From Aulostomus chinensis (lineage: Eukaryota > Chordata > Actinopteri > Syngnathiformes > Aulostomidae): a DNA stretch of 64,000 bases. The position numbers and the translations under genes are program-made. The stretch spans positions 9,419,001-9,483,000 of the forward strand of contig JBBMOA010000001.1 in the NCBI GenBank assembly GCA_037954235.1. The letters run 5' to 3'. The stretch's first letter is position 1. The number at the start of each line of letters is the position of its first letter. This document shows, piece after piece, positions 46,855 through 61,821 of the stretch. Below the pieces are notes generated by a model. The model searched no databases. It worked only from the letters and a program-made list of their open reading frames with translations, and was not told the DNA's origin.

Positions 46855-49800
46855 AGCAATTCTTCCGACATCACTGTCGCAATATTTTGAGGTTCGTAGC
46901 AACTCTTACTACATTATTGTTGCATTATTTTAAGGTTCGTAGCAACTCTTACTACATGACTGTCAGCATTACTTTGAGTTTATTCGCAACTATCACTACA
47001 TTACTGTCAGCATCACTTTGAAGTTGTTTGAAACACTTACTACATGACTGTCAGCATCACTTTGAGGTTGTTTGAAACTCTTACTACATTACTGTAAGCA
47101 TCACTGAGTTTATTAGCAACTATCACTACATTACTGTTAGCATCATCTTGAGTTCATTCGCAATTCTTACGACATCACTGTCGCATCATTTTGAGATCAT
47201 TAGCAATTCTTCTGACATCACTGTCGCAATATTTTGAGGTTCGTATTAACTCTTACTACATGACTGTCAGCATCACTTTGAGGTTATTCAAAACTTTCAC
47301 TACATTCTTGTTGGCATCATTTTGAGTTCATTAGCAGTTCTTACTAAATCACTGTCACATCATTTTGAGATCTTTAGCAATCCTTCCGACATCACTGTCG
47401 CAATATTTTGAGGTTTGTAGCAACTTTTACTACATTACTGTCGCATTATTTTGAGGTTCGTAGCAACTCTTAGTACATGACTGTCAGCATCACTTTGAGG
47501 TTATTCGAAACGTTCACTCCATTACTGTTAGCATCATTTTGAGTTCATGAGCAATTCTAACTAAATCACTGTCGCATCATTTTGAGATCATTCGCAATTC
47601 TTCCGACATCACTGTCGCATTATTTCGAGGTTCGTAGCAACTCTTACTACAAGACTGTCAGCATCACTTTGAGCTTATTCGAAACGTTCACTCCATTACT
47701 GTTAGCATCATTTTGAGTTCATGAGCAATTCTTACTAAATCACTTTCGCATCATTTTGAGATCTTTAGCAATTCTTCTGACATCACTGTCGCATTATTTT
47801 GAGGTTCGTAGCAACTCTTCCTACATGACTGTCACCATCACTTTTGAGGTTATTCGAAACACTTACTACATTACTGTAAGCATCACTGACTTGATTAGCA
47901 ACTATCACTACATTACTGTTAGCATCATTTTAAGTTCATGAGCAATTCTTCCGACATCACTGTCGCAATATTTTGAGGTTCGTCGCGACTTTTACTACAT
48001 TACTGTTGCATTATATTGAGGTTCGTAGCAACTATCACTACGTTACTGTTAGCATCATTTTCAGTTCATTAGCAATTCTTCCAACATCACTGTCGCAATA
48101 TTTTGAGGTTCGTAGCGACTATTACTCCATTACTGTCGCATTATATTGAGGTTCGTAGCAACTCTTAGTACATGACTGTCAGCATCACTTTGAGGTCATT
48201 CGAAAGTTTCACTCCATTACTGTTAGCATCATCTTGAGTTCATAAGCAATTCTTCCGACATCACTGTCGCAATATTTTGAGGTTCGTAGCAACTCTTACT
48301 ACATTATTGTTGAATTATTTTAAGGTTCGTAGCAACTCTTACTACATTACTGTCAGCATCACTTTGAGTTTATTAGCAACTATCACTACATTACTGTTAG
48401 CATCATTTTGAGTTCATGAGCAATTCTCATGACATCACTGTAGCATTAAATTGAGTTCATTAGCAACTCTTACTAAATGACTGTCAGCATCACTTTAAGG
48501 TTGTTCGAAACTCTTACTACATTACTGTAAGCATCACTGAGTTTCTTAGCAACTATCACTACATAATTGTTAGCATCATCTTGAGTTCATTAGCAATTCT
48601 TCCGACATCACTTTCGCAATATTTTGAGGTTCGTAGCAACTTTTACTACATTACTGTCGCATTATATTGAGGTTCGTAGCAACTCTTACTCCATGACTGT
48701 CAGCATCACTTTGAGGTTATTCGAAACACTTACTACATTACTGTAAGCATCACTGAGTTGATTAGCAACTATCACTACATTACTGTTAGCATCATTTTGA
48801 GTTCATTAGCAATTCTTCCGACATCACTTTCACAATATTTTGAGGTTCGTAGCAACTTTTACTACATTACTGTCGCATTATATTGAGGTTCGGAGCAACT
48901 CTTACTCCATGACTGTCAACATCACTTCGAGGTTATTTGAAAATTTCACTCCATTACTGTTCGCATCATTTTGAGTTCATTAGCAATTCTTACTACATCA
49001 CTGTCGCATCATTTTGAGTTCATGAGCAATTCTTCCGACATCACTGTCGCAATATTTTGAGGTTCGTAGCAACTCTTACTACATTATTGTTGCATTATTT
49101 TAAGGTTCGTAGCAACTCTTACTACATGACTGTCAGCATTACTTTGAGTTTATTAGCAACTATCACTACATTACTGTCAGCATCACTTTGAAGTTGTTTG
49201 AAACACTTACTACATTACTGTAAGCATCACTGAGTTTATTAGCAACTATCACTACATTACTGTTAGCATCATCTTGAGTTCATTAGCAATTCTTACGACA
49301 TCACTGTCGCATCATTTTGAGATCATTAGCAATTCTTCTGACATCACTGTCGCAATATTTTGAGGTTCGTATTAACTCTTACTACATGACTGTCAGCATC
49401 ACTTTGAGGTTATTCAAAACTTTCACTACATTCTTGTTGGCATCATTTTGAGTTCATTAGCAGTTCTTACTAAATCACTGTCGCATCTTTTTGAGATCTT
49501 TAGCAATTCTTCTGACATCACTGTCACATTATTTTGAGGTTCGTAGCAACTCTTACTACATTATTGTTGCATTATTTAAAGGTTCGTAGCAACTCTTCGT
49601 ACATTACTGTCAGCATCACTTTGAGTTTATTAGCAACTATCACTACATTACTTTTAGCATCATTTTGAGTTCATGAGCAATTCTCACGACATCACTGTAG
49701 CATTGAATTGAGTTCATTAGCAACTCTTACTAAATGACTGTCAGCATCACTTTGAGGTTGTTCGAAACTCTTACTACATTACTGTAAGCATCACTGAGTT

Positions 49801-52118
49801 TCTTAGCAACTATCACTACATTACTGTTAGCATCATTTTAAGTTCATTTGAAATTCTTACTACATTACTGTTAGCATCATTTTGAGATCATTAGCAGTTC
49901 TTCCGACATCACTGTCGCAATATTTTGAGGTTCGTAGCAACTCTTACTACATTATTGTTGAATTATTTTAAGGTTCGTAGCAACTCTTACTACATTACTG
50001 TCAGCATCACTTTGAGTTTATTAGCAACTATCACTACATTACCGTTAGCATCATTTTGAGTTCATGAGCAATTCTCATGACATCACTGTAGCATTAAATT
50101 GAGTTCATTAGCAACTCTTACTAAATGACTGTCAGCATCACTTTAAGGTTGTTCGAAACTCTTACTACATTACTGTAAGCATCACTGAGTTTCTTAGCAA
50201 CTATCACTACATAATTGTTAGCATCATCTTGAGTTCATTAGCAATTCTTCCGACATCACTTTCGCAATATTTTGAGGTTCGTAGCAACTTTTACTACATT
50301 ACTGTCGCATTATATTGAGGTTCGTAGCAACTCTTACTCCATGACTGTCAGCATCACTTTGAGGTTATTCGAAACACTTACTACATTACTGTAAGCATCA
50401 CTGAGTTGATTAGCAACTATCACTACATTACTGTTAGCATCATTTTGAGTTCATTAGCAATTCTTCCGACATCACTTTCGCAATATTTTGAGGTTCGTAG
50501 CAACTTTTACTACATTACTGTCGCATTATATTGAGGTTCGTAGCAACTCTTACTCCATGACTGTCAACATCACTTCGAGGTTATTCGAAAATTTCACTCC
50601 ATTACTGTTAGCATCATTTTGAGTTCATTAGCAATTCTTACTACATCACTGTCGCATCATTTTGAGTTCATGAGCAATTCTTCCGACATCACTGTCGCAA
50701 TATTTTGAGGTTCGTAGCAACTCTTACTACATTATTGTTGCATTATTTTAAGGTTCGTAGCAACTCTTACTACATGACTGTCAGCATTACTTTGAGTTTA
50801 TTAGCAACTATCACTACATTACTGTCAGCATCACTTTGAAGTTGTTTGAAACACTTACTACATGACTGTCAGCATCACTTTGAGGTTGTTTGAAACTCTT
50901 ACTACATTACTGTAAGCATCACTGAGTTTATTAGCAACTATCACTACATTACTGTTAGCATCATCTTGAGTTCATTAGCAATTCTTACGACATCACTGTC
51001 GCATCATTTTGAGATCATTAGCAATTCTTCTGACATCACTGTCGCAATATTTTGAGGTTCGTATTAACTCTTACTACATGACTGTCAGCATCACTTTGAG
51101 GTTATTCAAAACTTTCACTACATTCTTGTTGGCATCATTTTGAGTTCATTAGCAATTCTTACTAAATCACTGTCACATCATTTTGAGATCTTTAGCAATC
51201 CTTCCGACATCACTGTCGCAATATTTTGAGGTTTGTAGCAACTTTTACTACATTACTGTCGCATTATTTTGAGGTTCGTAGCAACTCTTAGTACATGACT
51301 GTCAGCATCACTTTGAGGTTATTCGAAACGTTCACTCCATTACTGTTAGCATCATTTTGAGTTCATGAGCAATTCTTACTAAATCACTGTCGCATCATTT
51401 TGAGATCATTAGCAATTCTTCCGACATCACTGTCGCATTATTTCGAGGTTCGTAGCAACTCTTACTACAAGACTGTCAGCATCACTTTGAGCTTATTCGA
51501 AACGTTCACTCCATTACTGTTAGCATCATTTTGAGTTCATGAGCAATTCTTACTAAATCACTTTCGCATCATTTTGAGATCTTTAGCAATTCTTCTGACA
51601 TCACTGTCGCATTATTTTGAGGTTCGTAGCAACTCTTCCTACATGACTGTCACCATCACTTTTGAGGTTATTCGAAACACTTACTACATTACTGTAAGCA
51701 TCACTGACTTGATTAGCAACTATCACTACATTACTGTTAGCATCATTTTAAGTTCATGAGCAATTCTTCCGACATCATTGTCGCAATATTTTGAGGTTCG
51801 TCGCGACTTTTACTACATTACTGTTGCATTATATTGAGGTTCGTAGCAACTATCACTACGTTACTGTTAGCATCATTTTCAGTTCATTAGCAATTCTTCC
51901 AACATCACTGTCGCAATATTTTGAGGTTCGTAGCGACTATTACTCCATTACTGTCGCATTATATTGAGGTTCGTAGCAACTCTTAGTACATGACTGTCAG
52001 CATCACTTTGAGGTCATTCGAAAGTTTCACTCCATTACTGTTAGCATCATCTTGAGTTCATTAGCAATTCTTCCGACATCACTGTCGCAATATTTTGAGG
52101 TTCGTAGCAACTCTTACT
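46855..52118 (+). repeat. Two copies of a ~1.44-kb satellite block, 3818 bp apart
   Basis: About 46855-48300 and 50673-52118 align at a constant offset of 3818. Both include the GTTCGTCGCGAC variant (47981 and 51799) and the TACAAGACTGTCAGC variant. A third, shorter relative carrying GTTCGTCGCGAC is at 53624. Confidence 0.8.
48290..51210 (+). repeat. Satellite blocks offset 1648 then 1692 bp
   Basis: The ATTATTGTTGAATT variant (48303 and 49951) and ATAATTGTTA (48563 and 50211) give 1648. The later ATTCTTGTTGGC marker (49431 and 51123) gives 1692. The 44-base shift is one monomer, present in the second copy near 50860 and absent in the first near 49200. Confidence 0.75.
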
Positions 52119-55100
52119 ACATTATTGTTGCATTATTTAAAGGTTCGTAGCAACTCTTACTACATTACTGTCAGCATCACTTTGAGTTTATTAGCAACTA
52201 TCACTACATTACTGTTAGCATCATTTTGAGTTCATGAGCAATTCTCACGACATCACTGTAGCATTGAATTGAGTTCATTAGCAACTCTTAGTACATGACT
52301 GTCAGCATCACTTTGAGGTTATTCGAAACGTTCACTCCATTACTGTAAGCATCATTTTGAGTTCATGAGCAATTCTTTCTGAATCACTGTCGCATCATTT
52401 TGAGATCTTTAGCAATTCTTCTGACATCACTGTCGCAATATTTTCAGGTTCGTAGCGACTTTTACTACATTACTGTCGCATTATTTTGAGGTTCGTAGCA
52501 ACTCTTCGTACATGACTGTCAGCATCACTTTGAGGTTATTCGAAACGTTCACTCCATTACTGTTAGCATCATTTTGAGTTCATTAGCATTTCTTACTAAA
52601 TCACTGTCGCATCTTTTTGAGATCTTTAGCAATTCTTCTGACATCACTGTCACATTATTTTGAGGTTCGTAGCAACTCTTACTCCATGACTGTCAACATC
52701 ACTTCGAGGTTATTCGAAAATTTCACTCCATTACTGTTAGCATCATTTTGAGTTCATTAGCAATTCTTACTACATCACTGTCGCATCATTTTGAGTTCAT
52801 GAGCAATTCTTCCGACATCACTGTCGCAATATTTTGAGGTTCGTAGCAACTCTTACTACATTATTGTTGCATTATTTTAAGGTTCGTAGCAACTCTTACT
52901 ACATGACTGTCAGCATCACTTTGAGGTTATTCAAAACTTTCACTACATTCTTGTTGGCATCATTTTGAGTTCATTAGCAGTTCTTACTAAATCACTGTCA
53001 CATCATTTTGAGATCTTTAGCAATCCTTCCGACATCACTGTCGCAATATTTTGAGGTTTGTAGCAACTTTTACTACATTACTGTCGCATTATTTTGAGGT
53101 TCGTAGCAACTCTTAGTACATGACTGTCAGCATCACTTTGAGGTTATTCGAAACGTTCACTCCATTACTGCTAGCATCATTTTGAGTTCATGAGCAATTC
53201 TTACTAAATCACTGTCGCATCATTTTGAGATCATTAGCAATTCTTCCGACATCACTGTCGCATTATTTCGAGGTTCGTAGCAACTCTTCGTACATGACTG
53301 TCAGCATCACTTTGAGGTTATTCGAAACGTTCACTCCATTACTGTTAGCATCATTTTGAGTTCATTAGCATTTCTTACTAAATCACTGTCGCATCATTTT
53401 GAGATCTTTAGCAATTCTTCTGACATCACTGTCACATTATTTTGAGGTTCGTAGCAACTCTTACTACATTATTGTTGCATTATTTAAAGGTTCGTAGCAA
53501 CTCTTACTACATGACTGTCAGCATCACTTTGAGTTTATTAGCAACTATCACTACATTACTTTTAGCATCATTTTGAGTTCATGAGCAATTCTTCCGACAT
53601 CACTGTCGCAATATTTTGAGGTTCGTCGCGACTTTTACTACATTACTGTTGCATTATATTGAGGTTCGTAGCAACTATCACTACGTTACTGTTAGCATCA
53701 TTTTCAGTTCATTAGCAATTCTTCCAACATCACTGTCGCAATATTTTGAGGTTCGTAGCGACTATTACTCCATTACTGTCGCATTATATTGAGGTTCGTA
53801 GCAACTCTTAGTACATGACTGTCAGCATCACTTTGAGGTCATTCGAAAGTTTCACTCCATTACTGTTAGCATCATCTTGAGTTCATTAGCAATTCTTCCG
53901 ACATCACTGTCGCAATATTTTGAGGTTCGTAGCAACTCTTACTACATTATTGTTGCATTATTTAAAGGTTCGTAGCAACTCTTACTACATTACTGTCAGC
54001 ATCACTTTGAGTTTATTAGCAACTATCACTACATTACTGTTAGCATCATTTTGAGTTCATGAGCAATTCTCACGACATCACTGTAGCATTGAATTGAGTT
54101 CATTAGCAACTCTTAGTACATGACTGTCAGCATCACTTTGAGGTTATTGGAAACGTTCACTCCATTACTGTAAGCATCATTTTGAGTTCATGAGCAATTC
54201 TTTCTGAATCACTGTCGCATCATTTTGAGATCTTTAGCAATTCTTCTGACATCACTGTCGCAATATTTTCAGGTTCGTAGCGACTTTTACTACATTACTG
54301 TCGCATTATTTTGAGGTTCGTAGCAACTCTTCGTACATGACTGTCAGCATCACTTTGAGGTTATTCGAAACGTTCACTCCATTACTGTTAGCATCATTTT
54401 GAGTTCATTAGCATTTCTTACTAAATCACTGTCGCATCTTTTTGAGATCTTTAGCAATTCTTCTGACATCACTGTCACATTATTTTGAGGTTCGTAGCAA
54501 CTCTTACTACATTATTGTTGCATTATTTAAAGGTTCGTAGCAACTCTTACTACATGACTGTCAGCATCACTTTGAGTTTATTAGCAACTATCACTACATT
54601 ACTGTTAGCATCATTTTGAGTTCATGAGCAATTCTCACGACATCACTGTCGCATTAAATTGAGTTCATTAGCAACTCTTACTAAATGACTTTCAGCATCA
54701 CTTTAAGGTTGTTCGAAACTCTTACTACATTACTGTAAGCATCACTGAGTTTCTTAGCAACTATCATTACATAATTGTTAGCATCATCTTGAGTTCATTA
54801 GCAATTCTTCCGACATCACTTTCGCAATATTTTGAGGTTCGTAGCAACTTTTACTACATTACTGTCGCATTATATTGAGGTTCGTAGCAACTCTTACTCC
54901 ATGACTGTCAGCATCACTTTGAGGTTATTCGAAACACTTACTACATTACTGTAAGCATCACTGAGTTGATTAGCAACTATCACTACATTACTGTTAGCAT
55001 CATTTTGAGTTCATTAGCAATTCTTCCGACATCACTTTCGCAATATTTTGAGGTTCGTAGCAACTTTTACTACATTACTGTCGCATTATATTGAGGTTCG

Positions 55101-55770
55101 TAGCAACTCTTACTCCATGACTGTCAACATCACTTCGAGGTTATTCGAAAATTTCACTCCATTACTGTTAGCATCATTTTGAGTTCATTAGCAATTCTTA
55201 CTACATCACTGTCGCATCATTTTGAGTTCATGAGCAATTCTTCCGACATCACTGTCGCAATATTTTGAGGTTTGTAGCAACTTTTACTACATTATTGTTG
55301 CATTATTTTAAGGTTCGTAGCAACTCTTACTACATGACTGTCAGCATTACTTTGAGTTTATTAGCAACTATCACTACATTACTGTCAGCATCACTTTGAA
55401 GTTGTTTGAAACACTTACTACATGACTGTCAGCATCACTTTGAGGTTGTTTGAAACTCTTACTACATTACTGTAAGCATCACTGAGTTTATTAGCAACTA
55501 TCACTACATTACTGTTAGCATCATCTTGAGTTCATTAGCAATTCTTACGACATCACTGTCGCATCATTTTGAGATCATTAGCAATTCTTCTGACATCACT
55601 GTCGCAATATTTTGGGGTTCGTATTAACTCTTACTACATGACTGTCAGCATCACTTTGAGGTTATTCAAAACTTTCACTACATTCTTGTTGGCATCATTT
55701 TGAGTTCATTAGCAGTTCTTACTAAATCACTGTCACATCATTTTGAGATCTTTAGCAATCCTTCCTACAT
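50040..55770 (+). repeat. Two copies of a ~1.17-kb satellite block, 4560 bp apart
   Basis: About 50040-51210 matches about 54600-55770. Both ATAATTGTTA (50211 and 54771) and ATTCTTGTTGGC (51123 and 55683) are separated by exactly 4560, so no net indel lies between them. Confidence 0.75.
51750..54505 (+). repeat. Two copies of a ~930-bp satellite block, 1825 bp apart
   Basis: About 51750-52680 and 53575-54505 match at offset 1825. Shared markers are CGTCGCGAC (51799 and 53624) and ACTCTTCGTA (52501 and 54326). The offset is constant across the block. Confidence 0.75.
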
Positions 55771-58400
55771 CACTGTCGCAATATTTTGAGGTTCGTAGCA
55801 AATTTTACTACATCACTGTCGCATCATTTTGAGATCATTAGCAATTCTTCCGACATCACTGTCGCAATATTTTGAGGTTCGTAGCAACTCTTACTACATG
55901 ACTGTCAGCATCACTTTGAGGTTATTTGAAACTTTGACTCCATTACTGTTAGCATCATTTTGAGTTCATTAGCAATTCTTACGACATCACAGTAGCATTA
56001 AATTGAGTTCATTAGCAACTCTTACTACATGACTGTTAGCATCACTTTGAAGTTGTTCGAAACTCTTACTACATTACTGTAAGCATCAATGAGTTTATTA
56101 GCAACTATCACTACATTACTGTTAGCATCATCTTGAGTTCATTAGCAATTCTTACGACATCACTGTCGCATCCTTTTGAGATCATTAGCAATTCTTCTGA
56201 CATCACTGTCGCAATATTTTGAGGTTCGTATTAACTCTTACTACATGACAGTCAGCATCACTTTGAGGTGTTTCGAAACGTTCACTCCATTACTTTTAGC
56301 ATCATTTTGAGTTCATTAGCAGTTCTTACTAAATCACTGTCGCATCATTTTGAGATCTTTAGCAATCCTTCCGACATCAGTGTCGCATTATTTTGAGGTT
56401 CGTAGCAACTTTTACTACATTACTGTCGCATTATTTTGAGGTTCGTTGAAACTCTTACTACATCACTGTCAGCATCATTTTTTATTTACTCGCAACTCAA
56501 ACCACATGACTGTCAGCATCACTTTGAGGTTATTCGAAACTTTCACTCCATTACTGTTAGCACCCGTTTGAGTTCATTAGCAATTCTTACTACATCAGTG
56601 TCGCATCATTTTTAGATCATTAACAATTCTTCCGACATCACTTTCGCAATATTTTGAGGTTCGTATGAACTCTTACTACATTACTGTCAGCATCACTTTG
56701 AGGTTATTCGAAACTTTCACTCCATTAATGTTAGCATCATTTTGAGTTCATTAGCAATTCTTACTAAATCACTGTAGCATCATTTTGAGATCATTAGCAA
56801 TTCTTCTGACATCACTGTCGCATTATTTGGAGGTTCGTAGCAACTCTTACTCCATTACTGTCAGCATCACTTTGAGGTTATTCGAAACGTTCACTCCATT
56901 ACTGTTAGCATCATTTTGAGTTCATTAGCAATTCTTACTAAATCACTGTCGCATCATTTTGAGATCTTTAGCAATTCTTCCGACATCACTGTAGCATTAT
57001 TTTTTAGGTTCGTAGCAACTCTTACTACATCACTGTCAGCATAATTTTTTATTTACTCGCAACTCAAACCACATGACTGTCAGCATCACTTTGAGGTTAT
57101 TTGAAACTTTCACTCCATTGCTGTTCGCACCCTTTTGAGTTCATTAGCAATTCTTACTACATCACTGTCCCATCATTTTGAGTTCATTAGCAATTCTTAC
57201 TAAATCACTGTAGCATCATTTTGAGATCATTAGCAATTCTTCTGACATCACTGTCGCATTATTTTGAGGTTCGTAGCAACTCTTACTACATTACTGTCAG
57301 CATCACTTTGAAGTTGTTTGAAACACTTACTACATGACTGTCAGCATCACTTTGAGGTTGTTTGAAACTCTTACTACATTACTGTAAGCATCACTGAGTT
57401 TATTAGCAACTATCACTACATTACTGTTAGCATCATCTTGAGTTCATTAGCAATTCTTACGACATCACTGTCGCATCATTTTGAGATCATTAGCAATTCT
57501 TCTGACATCACTGTCGCAATATTTTGAGGTTCGTATTAAGTCTTACTACATGACTGTCAGCATCACTTTGAGGTTATTCAAAACTTTCACTACATTCTTG
57601 TTGGCATCATTTTGAGTTCATTAGCAGTTCTTACTAAATCACTGTCACATCATTTTGAGATCTTTAGCAATCCTTCCGACATCACTGTCGCAATATTTTG
57701 AGGTTCGTAGCAAATTTTACTACATCACTGTCGCATCATTTTGAGATCATTAGCAATTCTTCCGACATCACTGTCGCAATATTTTGAGGTTCGTAGCAAC
57801 TCTTACTACATGACTGTCAGCATCACTTTGAGGTTATTCGAAACTTTGACTCCATTACTGTTAGAATCATGTTGAGTTCATTAGCAATTCTTACGACATC
57901 ACAGTAGCATTAAATTGAGTTCATTAGCAACTCTTACTACATGACTGTCAGCATCACTTTGAAGTTGTTCGAAACACTTACTACATGACTGTCAGCATCA
58001 CTTTGAGGTTGTTTGAAACTCTTACTACATTACTGTAAGCATCACTGAGTTTATGAGCAACTATCACTACATTACTGTTAGCATCATCTTGAGTTCATTA
58101 GCAATTCTTACGACATCACTGTCGCATCATTTTGAGATCATTAGCAATTCTTCTGACATCACTGTTGCAATATTTTGAGGTTCGTATTAACTCTTACTAC
58201 ATGACAGTCAGCATCACTTTGAGGTGTTTCGAAACGTTCACTCCATTACTTTTAGCATCATTTTGAGTTCATTAGCAGTTCTTACTGAATCACTGTCGCA
58301 TCATTTTGAGATCTTTAGCAATCCTTCCGACATCACTGTCGCATTATTTTGAGGTTCGTAGCAACTTTTACTACATTACTGTCGCATTATTTTGAGGTTC
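55380..58400 (+). repeat. Two copies of a ~1.1-kb satellite block, 1912 bp apart
   Basis: The ATTCTTGTTGGC marker (55683 and 57595) and the AAATTTTACTACATC variant (55800 and 57712) both give 1912. Near 57980 the second copy has one additional 44-base monomer, after which the offset becomes about 1956. Confidence 0.7.
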
Positions 58401-61223
58401 GTAGCAACTCTTCGTACATGACTGTCAGCATCACTTTGAGGTTATTAGAAACTTTCACTCCATTACTGTTAGCATCATTTTGAGTTCATTAGCAATTCTT
58501 ACTAAATCACTGTCACATCATTTTGAGATCATTAGCAATTCTTCTTACATCACTGTCGCATTATTTTGAGGTTCGTAGCAACTCTTACTACATGACCGTC
58601 AGCATCACTTTGAGGTTATTCGAAACTTTCACTCCATTACTGCTAGCATCATTTTGAGTTCATAAGCAATTCTTACTACATCACTGTCGCATCATTTTGA
58701 GATCATTAGCAATTCTTTTGACATCACTGTCGCTATATTTTGATGTTTGTAGGAACTCTTACTACATTACTGTTGCATTATTTAAAGGTTCGTAGCAACT
58801 CTTTCTACATCACTGTCTCATCATTTTGAGATCATTAGCAATTCTTCTGACATCACTGTCGCATTATTTTGATGTTCGTAGCAACTCTTACATTACTGTT
58901 GCATTATTTAAAGGTTCGTAGCAACTCTAACTACATTACCGTCAGCATCATTTTGAGTTTATTAGCAACTTTTACTACATTACTGTTAGCATCATTTTGA
59001 GTTCATTAGCAATTCTTACTAAATCACTGTAGCATCATTTTGAGATCATTAGCAATTCTTCTGACATCACTGTCGCATTATTTTGAGGTTCGTAGCAACT
59101 CTTACTACATGACCGTCAGCATCACTTTGAGGTTATTCGAAACTTTCACTCCATTACTGTTAGCATCATTTTGAGTTCATAAGCAATTCTTACTACATCA
59201 CTGTTGCATCATTTTGAGATCATTAGCAATTCTTCTGACATCACTGTTGCATTATTTTGATGTTCGTAGCAACTCTTACTACATTACTGTTGCATTCTTT
59301 AAAGGTTCGTAGCAACTCTTACTACATTACTGTCAGCATCACTTTGAGTTTATTAGCAACTTTCACTCCATTAATGTTAGCATCTTTTTGAGTTCATGAG
59401 CAATTCTTACTAAATCACTGTCGCATCATTTTGAGATCTTTAGCAATTCTTCTGACATCACTGTCGCATTATTTTTTAGGTTCGTAGCAACTCTTACTAC
59501 ATCACTGTCAGCATAATTTTTTATTTACTCGCAACTCAAACCACATGACTGTCAGCATCACTTTGAGGTTATTCGAAACTTTCACTCCATTACTGTTAGC
59601 ACCCGTTTGAGTTCATTAGCAATTCTTACTACATCAGTGTCGCATCATTTTTAGATCATTAGCAATTCTTCCGACATCACTTTCGCAATATTTTGAGGTT
59701 CGTATTAACTCTTACTACATTACTGTCAGCATCACTTTGAGGTTATTCGAAACTTTCACTCCATTAATGTTAGCATCATTTTGAGTTCATTAGCAATTCT
59801 GACTAAATCACTGTAGCATCATTTTGAGATCATTAGCAATTCTTCTGACATCACTGTCGCATTATTTGGAGGTTCGTAGCAACTCTTACTCCATTACTGT
59901 CAGCATCACTTTGAGGTTATTCGAAACGTTCACTCCATTACTGTTAGCATCATTTTGAGTTCATTAGCAATTCTTACTAAATCACTGTCGCATCATTTTG
60001 AGATCTTTAGCAATTCTTCCGACATCACTGTAGCATTATTTTGAGGTTCGTATTAACTCTTACTACATGACAGTCAGCATCACTTTGAGGTGTTTCGAAA
60101 CGTTCACTCCATTACTTTTAGCATCATTTTGAGTTCATTAGCAGTTCTTCTGACATCACTGTCGCATTATTTTGAGATCATTAGCAATTCTTCTGACATC
60201 ACTGTCGCAATATTTTGAGGTTCGTATTAACTCTTACTACATGACAGTCAGCATCACTTTGAGGTGTTTCGAAACGTTCACTCCATTACTTTTAGCATCA
60301 TTTTGAGTTCATTAGCAGTTCTTACTAAATCACTGTCGCATCATTTTGAGATCTTTAGCAATCCTTCCGACATCACTGTCGCATTATTTTGAGGTTCGTA
60401 GCAACTTTTACTACATTACTGTCGCATTATTTTGAGGTTCGTTGCAACTCTTACTACATCACTGTCAGCATCATTTTTTATTTACTCGCAACTCAAACCA
60501 CATGACTGTCAGCATCACTTTGAGGTTATTCAAAACTTTCACTCCATTACTGTTAGCACCCGTTTGAGTTCATTAGCAATTCTTACTACATCAGTGTCGC
60601 ATCATTTTTAGATCATTAGCAATTCTTCCGACATCACTTTCACAATATTTTGAGGTTCGTAGCAACTCTTACTACATTACTGTCAGCATCACATTGAGGT
60701 TATTCGAAACTTTCACTCCATTACTGTTAGCACCCGTTTGAGTTCATTAGCAATTCTTACTAAATCACTGTCGCATCATTTTGAGATCTTTAGCAATTCT
60801 TCCGACATCACTGTAGCATTATTTTGAGGTTCGTAGCAACTCTTACTACATGACTGTCAGCATCACTTTGAGGTAGTTCGAAACTCTTACTCCATTACTG
60901 TAAGCATCACTGAGTTTATTAGCAACTATCACTACATTACTGTTAGCATCATCTTGAGTTCATTAGCAATTCTTCTGACATCACTATCACATTAATCTGA
61001 GTTTTGGAGCAACTCTTACTACATTACTGTTGCATTATTTTGAGGTTCGTAGCAACTCTCACTACATGACTGTCAGCATCACTTTGAGGTTGTTCGAAAC
61101 GGTTACTCCATTACTGTAAGCATCACTGAGTTTATTCGCAACTATCACTACATTACTGTTAGCATCATTTTGAGTTCATTTGCAATTCTTCTGACATCAC
61201 TGTCGCATTATTTTGAGGTTCGT

Positions 61224-61773
61224 AGTGTGGCAAGGCGAGCAGTGGGGAACAGTTGCCAACAACGCCACCTGGGGGCTTTCACCCCAGGATATAAACAAAA
61301 TTTCAAAATGACCAGGCTTCCATTTGAACAAAGGCACACAGTTCGAGAGACACAACAGGACAGTACAGTGATTTCCAATTATAAAAATACTTTTATTAGA
61401 AAAATAGTTTAAAATGAGCAACAGACTAAATGAATATCAATGAAATGAAGTGCAAGAGGAATTACCGAAAGGAAAAGGGGACAGGGCTGGGGCTTACCAC
61501 GACAGCGGTAACGAAAAGGGGAGGAATCCAAAAAAAACTACACTGCACCCGTGACACAGCAAACCAAAAAATAATCATGAATAAGGAACCACCACCAGGG
61601 GGACAGCTGCCGCTCTGGGCCCTCAACACCTGTCAAAGAAAAGAAAAGAACACCATTAAAAACATGAAATCAAGGCAACCCTCACACACGAACTAAATAT
61701 CGCTACCCCAAATAACCCAACAGAGACTGTTTTAAATCCAAATGATCAAAATGGGGAGCAAAAGGCAATAATA

Positions 61774-61821
<48 letters not shown>

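Larger units (their letters stand above)
40027..61224 (+). repeat. Satellite array, right arm
   Basis: Forward-orientation monomers run continuously to 61224, where GGTTCGTA is followed by non-satellite GTGTGGCAAGG. The first 6 kb are relatively diverged. From about 45000 the arm is a mosaic of near-identical blocks copied at several spacings. Rare variants help trace copies. ATTCTTGTTGGCATC occurs at about 47305, 49431, 51123, 52947, 55683 and 57595. TTTACTCGCAACTCAAACC occurs at about 41438, 56484, 57051, 59524 and 60481. Confidence 0.96.

Noticed and set aside
2057..60000. Recurrent 60-102 codon open frames in the satellite (peptides rich in ITVSI and SLSQYFEVRSN)
   Set aside because: They reopen because three monomers equal about 130 bp and the 390-bp unit is a multiple of three. 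They change freely between copies, occur in either orientation with the array, and resemble no protein family.
1..61224. CRISPR-like array
   Set aside because: There is no constant repeat separated by unique spacers. The whole 42-44 bp period is repeat. The genome is clearly eukaryotic.
1..61224. Telomeric repeats or rRNA units near the satellite
   Set aside because: I saw no TTAGGG runs and no 5S, 18S or 28S-like sequence on either strand.
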